A stretch of DNA of 64,000 nucleotides from Muribaculaceae bacterium (GTDB lineage: Bacteria > Bacteroidota > Bacteroidia > Bacteroidales > Muribaculaceae), in assembly GCA_017651515.1 (NCBI GenBank), contig JAGCCU010000079.1, forward strand, positions 43,663 to 107,662, in the 5' to 3' direction. The notes beneath the pieces are model-generated. The model made no database searches. It saw only the letters and a list, made by a program, of their open reading frames with translations, and was not told the origin of the DNA. Below are positions 1-6,827 of this stretch, piece after piece. A program made the translations under genes and the position numbers. The first letter of the stretch is position 1, and each line of letters opens with the position of its first letter.

Positions 1-84
1 GTCGGTATGCTGCTGAACAGCCGCCCAAGAGGCCGAGCCGGCAAGGGAAGCAGTCAGCAACAAAGTAATAAGCAACCGTCTCAT
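1..84 (-). CDS. Secreted protein, N-terminus only (cut by window start)
   Basis: An ATG at 84-82 opens a frame reading MRRLLITLLLTASLAGSASW and continuing off the left edge. The two arginines, leucine-rich core and small-residue end form a good signal peptide, so the product is exported. The start codon overlaps the stop of the upstream gene (ATGA arrangement), so it is the next gene of the same minus-strand operon and probably translationally coupled. Only about 28 residues are visible and function cannot be judged. Confidence 0.7.
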   Translation of the reverse strand, partial: MRRLLITLLLTASLAGSASWAAVQQHTD

Positions 85-1454
85 TTTTTCATGATTGTTG
101 AGTAGTCATTCTGAATGCCTGTAGAGAGTGCATTTCGAGCTTTGGCGCAGTTATATAGTCCATTAGCTTCGTTCTTTTGCTGTTGAGTAGCCTTTCCACT
201 ACGTTTCACTTCGGTGGCAATCTTACTCATGCGCTGTGCAGCGTTTACTTTGCAGTAGCTGCACGAGTGTTTCTGGCTGTTTGAGTTACCACTATTGTCG
301 CTCTTTCCACTTTTGCTGGTAATGGCTGAATAGTCATTTTTTATACCCGTAGTAAGAGCATTCCGAGCTTTTGCGCAATTGTATAGTCCCTTGGCTTCGC
401 TCAACTGCTGTGATGTGACATTTCCATTGCGCTTCACGGCCGTGGCAATCTGATTCATGCGCTGTGCTGCATTAACATTGCAATAGCCGCACGAGTGTTT
501 CTTGCTGTTTGAATAGCCACCACCATTGTCGCTCTTTCCACTAAGGCAGTTGTCACAAACATACTCCAAACTTTTGCCATTAACTTTTCTCTCGCAATCA
601 TCAACGCGGTCACGCAATTCGTTGAAAGCATCCCAGTTATCATCATCTCGTGAGTAATTCTGCATTTGAGCAGTAATCAGAGAGCGAAGATTCTTAATAG
701 CATCAAGGTCTTCTTTCTTCTGGGTTTTCAAACTTGGATTATGCTTCCGTTTTTTGGTGCCAGTGCAATACCTCTTTTCACTAAGACGTTCTTCAAGCGC
801 ATTGACTTGTGCTTCAAAACCCTCATACTCCGCGTCAACCTTAGGCCTTCGTTTGCCATTGGCTGTGATGTTGAGTTCATAAACCAGCCAGCGGGTGATG
901 ACCACTTTGGAGTAGGTACCTTTCTTTTTGTCCATCTTCGAGTTCTTTGCATCAACGATGTAAACCGGCAGATGCAAAATCGCCGTTTCACCAAACTCGA
1001 TTTTCTGAGACCTCAAATAATTGGCAGGGCTCTCATTCTCGATAATAATGGGAGCGCCCTTTTCAAGTACCATTTCTCGCTGCCCGTCAGGAAAAGTAAT
1101 CGATGCCGGCATGACATTCTCAACATCGGTGAACAAATTTCCTTTAAGCTCAATCTTGGGATTCTTGAGCTTTTTCAACTCCTTTTTTGTATATGAGGAG
1201 TCAAAAACGAAAATGGGAAGATAAGTGTATTGGTCTTCGTTGTATAGAGCTATATCAACCCAGAATCCGGTCTCATCGTTTTCCTTAACGCTCACCTCCA
1301 CCTTAATGGCACCCGTATTCCCAGAATTGAAAATATAGGATTGAGTCGGATCGCTGGCACTGACAGTCACTTCACCAACCTCATCAACAATCATAGCCTG
1401 ACAGATGGGTGCAAGCGACAATAAAGATATCAGTGAAAATATTAAACGCTTCAT
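81..1454 (-). CDS. Secreted protein with two C-terminal Cys-rich repeats
   Basis: 457 residues. A signal peptide (MKRLIFSLISLLSLAPICQA) precedes a beta-rich N-terminal half (about residues 21-200) and a charged middle. The C-terminus is a tandem duplication of about 76 residues (305-381 and 382-457). Each copy has HSCxYCxVNAAQRM, then a helical stretch, then GLYNCAKARNAL, giving three cysteines per unit, which suggests a small disulfide- or metal-stabilised helical domain. I do not recognise the family. It follows the E2-like gene with a few bases of overlap in the T6SS operon, so it may be an accessory envelope component or an exported partner of the ubiquitin-like block. That role is inferred from position only. 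Confidence 0.8.
   Translation of the reverse strand: MKRLIFSLISLLSLAPICQAMIVDEVGEVTVSASDPTQSYIFNSGNTGAIKVEVSVKENDETGFWVDIALYNEDQYTYLPIFVFDSSYTKKELKKLKNPKIELKGNLFTDVENVMPASITFPDGQREMVLEKGAPIIIENESPANYLRSQKIEFGETAILHLPVYIVDAKNSKMDKKKGTYSKVVITRWLVYELNITANGKRRPKVDAEYEGFEAQVNALEERLSEKRYCTGTKKRKHNPSLKTQKKEDLDAIKNLRSLITAQMQNYSRDDDNWDAFNELRDRVDDCERKVNGKSLEYVCDNCLSGKSDNGGGYSNSKKHSCGYCNVNAAQRMNQIATAVKRNGNVTSQQLSEAKGLYNCAKARNALTTGIKNDYSAITSKSGKSDNSGNSNSQKHSCSYCKVNAAQRMSKIATEVKRSGKATQQQKNEANGLYNCAKARNALSTGIQNDYSTIMKK
84..542 (-). repeat. Tandem repeat inside the secreted protein gene
   Basis: Two direct copies, 312-542 (unit 1, 77 codons) and 84-311 (unit 2, 76 codons). They share SGKSDN at the start, HSCxYC, VNAAQRM, GLYNCAKARNAL and NDYS near the end. 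Divergence between copies is spread over the unit, which indicates an old in-frame duplication rather than a recent slippage event. Confidence 0.85.
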
Positions 1455-2101
1455 ATTGTTATGCTTTTTTTAATGGTTGACGTAGATAAAGGTTGTACTT
1501 GTACAGCTGGCTGTTCATCAACAGTTGCCGAACCACCTTGCGCGAAACGCACCCATCCGTTTGGTTCACCTTCTTGGCGCACCCATTCCGCAACATTCTG
1601 ATCTTCGGGATAAGGATACACGTTCTTGGCGTGGTAAAGCTTGTACTTGAGATACATTTCCACCCTGAGCACCAGATCACGCAACGAGGCAAGTACTCCC
1701 ATCTCCTTGATGGTAAGGCATACATGTCCCTTGAAACTACCTGATGAGCGAATGTTGGGATGCCAAATATCGGTGATGAATGTAAAAATGGGGTTTCCAT
1801 CTGCCGAAGGGTAATTGTTTGGCAGCACGATACTCATTTTGTGAAGATCACCAAAGATGGGTTCACGAGGCATCGGCATATCCTTTACACCAACAATGGA
1901 CCGCACACGATAGCGGATTTCATATTCCGTTGGCAGCCCAACTATGTTTTTACGACGGACGATATAGCTGATTGACGGATTGCGCGGATTAGCATTACGA
2001 CGCTTCTCACACATCTCATCAAGGAGATACCATTCCTGCCAAAGACGCACGTCACGACCCGTGAGATCCTTCTGATTGAATCGTTTTAACGCTTCGTTCA
2101 T
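1451..2101 (-). CDS. E2 ubiquitin-conjugating-enzyme-like protein
   Basis: 216 residues. After an N-terminal helix (about 17-35) and beta strands (44-95) it reads NNYPSADGNPIFTF, then an IWHPN motif (H114-P115-N116), then GHVCL with C128. This is the order of the E2 fold: the YP-x-P-x-F strand, the HPN motif and the catalytic cysteine. The spacing from Asn to Cys is 12, against about 8 in eukaryotic E2 enzymes, so there is a four-residue insert. C-terminal helices and an NVAEWV segment resemble the last E2 helices. The role would be thioester transfer of a ubiquitin-like protein. Its upstream neighbour encodes a ubiquitin-like protein 55 bases away in the same operon. No E1 or JAB gene is visible. 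Catalysis is inferred; the fold assignment rests on motifs only. Confidence 0.8.
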   Translation of the reverse strand: MNEALKRFNQKDLTGRDVRLWQEWYLLDEMCEKRRNANPRNPSISYIVRRKNIVGLPTEYEIRYRVRSIVGVKDMPMPREPIFGDLHKMSIVLPNNYPSADGNPIFTFITDIWHPNIRSSGSFKGHVCLTIKEMGVLASLRDLVLRVEMYLKYKLYHAKNVYPYPEDQNVAEWVRQEGEPNGWVRFAQGGSATVDEQPAVQVQPLSTSTIKKSITI

Positions 2102-2156
2102 ATCTAAAATGATAATTATCGGTTCAAAAGACTTTGATCCAAGTTTTCAGTATTTG

Positions 2157-2480
2157 TTATCCTGCGATAGGTACGGAAATCAAGTGAAGCAAGTCTCCCG
2201 ACTGTACATTATAGTCTTCCAGAATTTGCTCTCTTCCATACTCGTCTTCATAATCGAGAATAGTGTGCTCGTCATCGTCAAGTCCAAGCAAGTACTGCAC
2301 GGGGTTGCCTCCACCGTCCATCTTGGGGAGCTCAAACACATTCACGATACTCTCCACCAGTTCGCGGAGAGTCTTGTTGGGATCTTGAACTTTAAGTTCC
2401 ACTTCTTCGTACTCACTCCCATCAATTGTCAAGCGGATGATGAAGTCACCATCCAGCAAGTCGGTCTGATTGTCAATCAT
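2157..2480 (-). CDS. Ubiquitin-like (beta-grasp) protein
   Basis: 107 residues, acidic, with only three lysines (30, 36, 53). A beta hairpin (13-31) and a helix (about 37-50) are followed by LEDYNVQSGDLLHL near residues 87-100, which aligns with ubiquitin's LSDYNIQKESTLHL. The chain ends in Ala-Gly seven residues after LHL, so a C-terminal glycine is exposed without processing, as needed for adenylation and transfer. Ubiquitin ends in Gly-Gly, so this is a relaxed version. The gene lies directly before the E2-like gene in the T6SS operon, which supports a conjugation partner. A non-conjugating YukD/EsaB-like structural role in secretion is the main alternative. I am sure of the fold and less sure of conjugation. 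Confidence 0.85.
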   Translation of the reverse strand: MIDNQTDLLDGDFIIRLTIDGSEYEEVELKVQDPNKTLRELVESIVNVFELPKMDGGGNPVQYLLGLDDDEHTILDYEDEYGREQILEDYNVQSGDLLHLISVPIAG

Positions 2481-2532
2481 AGTTATTCTGTTTTAAAGTT
2501 AATAATCGTAGTTGTGAGCCATATAACCTGGC

Positions 2533-3645
2533 TTAAAACACACCACCCTTGATTCTGAAGAGCTGAAGCATGACGTAGAAGTCACGCAGTTGGTCTTCGG
2601 TCAAAAGTTGTTTATGGACTATTTTGTCGCTCTTGCCTGCCTTTAATGTGAGCTGTGCCCAATTGCAATGAGCCAAGGCATAGAGCAGATCTTTGTCGTC
2701 ATTATCGCTCATGATATTGTCGCTGGTTTCCCATGACATCTTTCCCATGCTGCCACGGTCAATATTTTCGGGGCGGATGTTATATGTGCATCGACGGTCA
2801 TCAGCGGAAGCGGGCATATAATCAATCTGGAAATCAACATCGTTATAAAGAAGCGGGTCTTTTGAACAATACTGTATGCGCATGTGAAGTGGGCCAGCCG
2901 TACCGTCGACTTTTTCATCAAAATAGAGAAATGCACCATTCTGGTTATGATCCATGCTGGCAGCAGCGGGTAAATACCGCTTTCCTTGATGCTTTACATA
3001 CTCCATCAAATCTTCTTCGGCGTCGATGATTTCATCATCAACCCATTTATACCGGGCAATGGTGTCAATATATTGAACCAACCCATATTTTGACATATCA
3101 CCCTCGGTCAATTCACGAAGTAATGCTTCTTCCTCGGGAGTCATATTTGATTCTATTTTCTCCGATTTGACAATAGGTCTGCCTTTATTGTCCTGAAGAG
3201 GCTTAGAATCCTTTTCTGATTTTCCTTTAGTTTCGCCTGATGGAACTGCGTTTCGTTCCTGATGGGTGACAGTATTGTTCTTAGTCTGCGATATTTTGCC
3301 TTTATTCTTTTTATCAGGTGAAACTACGTTATGGGGCTGAGTTGTGGACGTGTTATCCATATTCAGCGTTATTTCGCCTTCATTTTTGTGGGTCGAGGGT
3401 CGTGAACGTTGAGTGCGCTGTGGTGCAGTCACTTTTGCGTCAACTTCGTTTTTAATTGGTGCGTTCACTTCATCTTCAACCCATACCCAGTGTCCGCCAG
3501 CCTTCGGCGCAGGCTTTTGGCAGTTGCACGTTTCACATGTACACTGGCAGCCGCAGTTGGGTTGTTGCGTCTGAGCAGTTATGGTTAATGTACCACAAAC
3601 TGCCACAACTACTACTCTAAGAAATGTATGAATCGATGATGCCAT
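2533..3645 (-). CDS. Exported protein with N-terminal Cys cluster
   Basis: 370 residues. A signal peptide ends near ITAQ (about residue 24) and is followed at once by NCGCQCTCETCNCQ, six cysteines in 13 residues, which looks like a metal site or a disulfide knot at the mature N-terminus. Residues about 60-170 are low-complexity, rich in Lys, Asn, Thr and Ser, and probably form a flexible linker. The C-terminal 200 residues look folded (MTPEEEALLRELTEGD onward) and end RIKGGVF. I do not recognise a family. It sits between the DUF2931 gene and the ubiquitin-like gene with short gaps, so it is co-transcribed with the T6SS. Confidence 0.75.
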   Translation of the reverse strand: MASSIHTFLRVVVVAVCGTLTITAQTQQPNCGCQCTCETCNCQKPAPKAGGHWVWVEDEVNAPIKNEVDAKVTAPQRTQRSRPSTHKNEGEITLNMDNTSTTQPHNVVSPDKKNKGKISQTKNNTVTHQERNAVPSGETKGKSEKDSKPLQDNKGRPIVKSEKIESNMTPEEEALLRELTEGDMSKYGLVQYIDTIARYKWVDDEIIDAEEDLMEYVKHQGKRYLPAAASMDHNQNGAFLYFDEKVDGTAGPLHMRIQYCSKDPLLYNDVDFQIDYMPASADDRRCTYNIRPENIDRGSMGKMSWETSDNIMSDNDDKDLLYALAHCNWAQLTLKAGKSDKIVHKQLLTEDQLRDFYVMLQLFRIKGGVF

Positions 3646-3678
3646 ATTTATTGCACTTAAGTCGTTGATAAATATTGT

Positions 3679-4734
3679 CTACCAAATCCATGCTCCAGAA
3701 GGTTGGCTGTAATTATCAGTCCGATAATTCTCAAATTGGTTCTTGAACACAATCAACTGGAAGCAATCCTCTGGCAACAGCTGTGGCTGTTTCATGCCAT
3801 AACGGAATAATGCCAACTCATAGTGTTGCTGTTCCGGGTCGAAGTGCAGTAGCAGGTCCACGCGAGTATCTCGGTGCATCCCGTAAAGGCGTTCAAAGAT
3901 GGGAGCTGTTAGTTCCTCGTTAAGCCAAATATACGCTTGCCATTCACTCTTGCCTGTGTGCCAAGCCACTTCGATACGCTCAGGTCGTCCAGCCATGTGA
4001 TGTCGCATTATGGTGTCATCAGCAATCTTGTGGTGGGTGCCATCACAACGCGAGACAAAGACATGATCCATCACTGGTGGGTTTTCCTCATCATCGTCAT
4101 GCCTGCGCCACTTCACATCCTCATCAGATCGCCAGTGTTCAAACAGCGGCACCAACCGATAGCAGTATTGCGCCATAATTCGGTCGAAAAGTCCCGGCTC
4201 TGGCAAGCCGTGCATCTTCAGATGCTTGTGAACGCGCCTTTTGATGTATTTGCGACAGTGACTGTCGATAGTCTCGGTGGGATTATTTGGCATGAGTTGT
4301 TTAGAACTCGATTCCATGCGTTCACCACGCAACCAGTCCAGAAGTATACTTTTTTTTTCGCCTCGTAGCCACAGCGCCACCTGCCCATAGGGTGCCATGC
4401 CTACCACAATGTGCGAAAGACTCGGTTCTCCTTCATCATTGGTCATGCGCTGCCAGCATTCTTCCATCTGTGCTGTGGGCAAGTCGCACTCAATGCTATA
4501 GAATGTCTTCTCCACAACCGATAGCCAAACCATGTCGAGTTTTTTGGGCATGGGGAACTTGTCGCGATCAAGAGTCTGAGTGGAGAGAATCTCCCCCCAC
4601 CGTCCACTGAAAGGATAGCGCCGTGGCACTTCAAGCGCCTCGCCGTCGCCAATCCACAGCAGACCAAAGTGGAGTTCAGCCGGCCACAAAGCTGGTGCAG
4701 ATCCTGTCACATGAAGGAAATATTCTTGAGCCAT
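3679..4734 (-). CDS. DUF2931-like protein
   Basis: 351 residues without a signal peptide. The N-terminal half has the usual DUF2931 course: GRWGEIL, then PKKLDMVWLSVVEKTFYS, then IVVGMAPYGQVALWLRG at about residues 112-128. Typical members are about 200-residue lipoproteins, so this one carries an additional C-terminal half (about 170-351, with VAWHTGKSEWQAYIWL). DUF2931 genes often lie beside T6SS effectors, and here it follows the candidate effector by 22 bases, so immunity or chaperone function is plausible. The lack of export signal would suit a cytoplasmic immunity or adaptor role. Function is unproven. Confidence 0.65.
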   Translation of the reverse strand: MAQEYFLHVTGSAPALWPAELHFGLLWIGDGEALEVPRRYPFSGRWGEILSTQTLDRDKFPMPKKLDMVWLSVVEKTFYSIECDLPTAQMEECWQRMTNDEGEPSLSHIVVGMAPYGQVALWLRGEKKSILLDWLRGERMESSSKQLMPNNPTETIDSHCRKYIKRRVHKHLKMHGLPEPGLFDRIMAQYCYRLVPLFEHWRSDEDVKWRRHDDDEENPPVMDHVFVSRCDGTHHKIADDTIMRHHMAGRPERIEVAWHTGKSEWQAYIWLNEELTAPIFERLYGMHRDTRVDLLLHFDPEQQHYELALFRYGMKQPQLLPEDCFQLIVFKNQFENYRTDNYSQPSGAWIW

Positions 4735-4756
4735 AGATGAAGAATTTTTCGATTAA

Positions 4757-6388
4757 TCAGCGTTTTCCTTGCGGCCTGAGATTTTTTTGGCCATACTGAT
4801 ACGATAGGTATAAAGTTCTAGCAGTGAATACGCTGAACACTCCTTTATCAAATTTTGACCAGTTTTGAATTTCCTTTCCTGTTTGCGCCAAAGGCTTCAC
4901 GTCAGGTTTAAATCCCTGTTTATATAGATTGCTAGACGTCTTTGCCCCTGCTTGTTCGTAAGCCAATGTTTTTTGGATGAAGCCCTTCCCTTCGACATTA
5001 ATGTCTTGTAGTGTTAAGCCAGCTTCTTCAAGAGCCTTGTTATGCTGCGCAATTTCTTGGCTATGCCTTGCCGATAGTTCTTCAACCTCCTTTTGGGCGT
5101 TCTCGGCTGCCTTCAGTTCGGGATTGTTTTTCGCCTGTTTTAGGTTCTCGCTGGCTTTCTCGACGTCACTTGACAATTTACGTCTACGCCCTAATGAAAC
5201 ATGTTTTCTTTGTCGCGCTTGCCTTTGTGCCCGTGAGGCATTATTTTTCGCTCTTTCGGCAGTTTTCACATCCTTTTCGGCATCAATGACAGCTTTTGAT
5301 TTTTTGATTTTCGCGCTCTCTGCCGTAGCCTTTTCTAATGCTTTCCCGGTTTTCTCTACCGTACGACCGCCTCTGACAGCCTTCGTTACTTTGGCGCCTC
5401 CGCGAATTAATTCTGAAGCGGGAATGGCACCAATAAAACTAACGATTGCGTCATCGCGCATCTTATACATTTTATCAAAGTCACCAGTGACGCCAGCATG
5501 GATTTCTCTGCCAAGGTACACAAAACCATTGGCGAGGTTCACCACTTCCCCCACAACAGGCAGCAACCCCACCCCCTCGGCAATAAGTTGGGCATTATCA
5601 AGCCAGTTGCTATCATCTTCCTCGATTTCTTCAAATTCTTCCTCGTATTCTTCGCCGTCAATGTCCTGGTCGTTTAAGTATCCATTTTCCTCGACCGAAA
5701 GCTCAAAAGTGGGCGATGTGTGTTCAGGCTCAGGTCTAATTGTGCAGGCCGGTGTAGCGGGCTTTGCCTGCTCACTACGAATTTCTGAGGGTTGCTGGGT
5801 GATTGGCTGGAAGAGCACATGATGCTCAAACACACCCACATATTCCGTGTAGAAATTCCAATCGCTGAACTCGTAATTCAACGGATAACTTTGCAGCACT
5901 AAAGCTTTGAGCTGTTCATCTTTCAAGTTAAGGCCGTTAGCCTGGTCACAGAGGTATGAAAAACCTCGCACTGTATCCTCTACAATGTCGAAGCCCACCA
6001 CGGCAATGTGCACGTCTGCCAGTTTAATAGTGCCCGACTTTCCATCAAGATAATCAACTACCTTCTGAGCTGCTTCCTCGATTTTGTCATCTTGGCCTTC
6101 AGGGTCATCAACGTAGCCATCGTCGTTCACATATAAATCGGAACAATTGATGACGAACGAGGTATTGATTTTGTCGGACACGTCAAGAGAACTGGCAGTA
6201 GAACCTTTAATGTCGCGCAGATGCAGATGGTCGGCAACGATGTTATGTGCGAACTCCTGCGGTGACTGCGACGACGATTGGCGCATTGCGGTGAAAAATA
6301 CCTTGATGTAGATTTCCTCGCGATCGTTTTGCGTAGTGTCGCGGCTTTGGTTTTCGATCGATGATGCGTTTTCCTCTGTGAGACCCAT
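4757..6388 (-). CDS. Candidate T6SS effector with pretoxin-type region
   Basis: 543 residues in five parts. Residues 1-200 form an unassigned alpha/beta N-terminal domain. Residues 205-262 are a Pro- and Glu-rich acidic linker. Residues 263-340 contain EGVGLLPVVGEVVNLANG and DDAIVSFIGAIPASELIRGG, the hydrophobic glycine-rich segment common just before toxin tips in polymorphic toxins. Residues 345-460 are a long charged coiled coil (Lys/Glu/Ala/Arg). Residues 461-543 form a basic C-terminal tip with no catalytic motif I recognise. It immediately follows the PAAR-like gene, the normal place for a T6SS cargo effector. Effector status is inferred from architecture and position. The tip could be pore-forming or simply unknown. 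Confidence 0.65.
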   Translation of the reverse strand: MGLTEENASSIENQSRDTTQNDREEIYIKVFFTAMRQSSSQSPQEFAHNIVADHLHLRDIKGSTASSLDVSDKINTSFVINCSDLYVNDDGYVDDPEGQDDKIEEAAQKVVDYLDGKSGTIKLADVHIAVVGFDIVEDTVRGFSYLCDQANGLNLKDEQLKALVLQSYPLNYEFSDWNFYTEYVGVFEHHVLFQPITQQPSEIRSEQAKPATPACTIRPEPEHTSPTFELSVEENGYLNDQDIDGEEYEEEFEEIEEDDSNWLDNAQLIAEGVGLLPVVGEVVNLANGFVYLGREIHAGVTGDFDKMYKMRDDAIVSFIGAIPASELIRGGAKVTKAVRGGRTVEKTGKALEKATAESAKIKKSKAVIDAEKDVKTAERAKNNASRAQRQARQRKHVSLGRRRKLSSDVEKASENLKQAKNNPELKAAENAQKEVEELSARHSQEIAQHNKALEEAGLTLQDINVEGKGFIQKTLAYEQAGAKTSSNLYKQGFKPDVKPLAQTGKEIQNWSKFDKGVFSVFTARTLYLSYQYGQKNLRPQGKR

Positions 6389-6400
6389 GTATTGTGTGTT

Positions 6401-6826
6401 TTATTCGAAGTGTTCCTTGGTTGATTTGATAATATCAGTCGTACCTTCGGCTATTTGGCCGTCTTGTTCGATGGAGATCACTCCTCCCCATTGGCAAAGG
6501 CACTTGCAGCTCTTGAGCAAAGCGGGCGAATTCTGTATCAAGTAATCAGGCTTGCCAGGCATCCATGGGCCGGTGGTACCAGGTACGCATGGCATTGGTG
6601 TAAGTGCACCCATAGCAGCCGCCGTGGCCGAAGCTGTGGGAGGATAAGTCGGCGCGCTGCATGGACCAAAGCTGGGAATGTTGGCGACGGGCTTGCAATC
6701 CATGATGTTCGCCATCTGCTGACCTGCAAGCCACACCGTACGGTCGGGAAGCACTACCAGTCGAGCCGGCATTGATCCGAAAGTGCATTTCATGATAGCA
6801 CCCGAGCAAACGAAAGAATCTGCCAT
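6401..6826 (-). CDS. PAAR-like DUF4280 spike-tip protein
   Basis: 141 residues. It starts FVCSGAIMKCTFGSMP and has DRTVWLAGQQMANIMDCKPVANI, a PPTASATAAAMGALTPMPC segment and KSCKCLCQWGG near the end. The repeated short glycine/proline turns and paired cysteines are typical of DUF4280 proteins, which replace classical PAAR proteins as the sharpened tip on VgrG. The stop of vgrG lies just upstream with a one-base gap, so the pair is tightly coupled. The downstream gene is the candidate effector, which this tip would carry. Confidence 0.85.
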   Translation of the reverse strand: MADSFVCSGAIMKCTFGSMPARLVVLPDRTVWLAGQQMANIMDCKPVANIPSFGPCSAPTYPPTASATAAAMGALTPMPCVPGTTGPWMPGKPDYLIQNSPALLKSCKCLCQWGGVISIEQDGQIAEGTTDIIKSTKEHFE

Positions 6827-6827
6827 A

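Noticed and set aside
4977-5822. Long plus-strand Ser-rich frame opposite the effector gene
   Set aside because: Antisense of the coiled-coil and acidic part of the effector; composition is explained by the sense gene.
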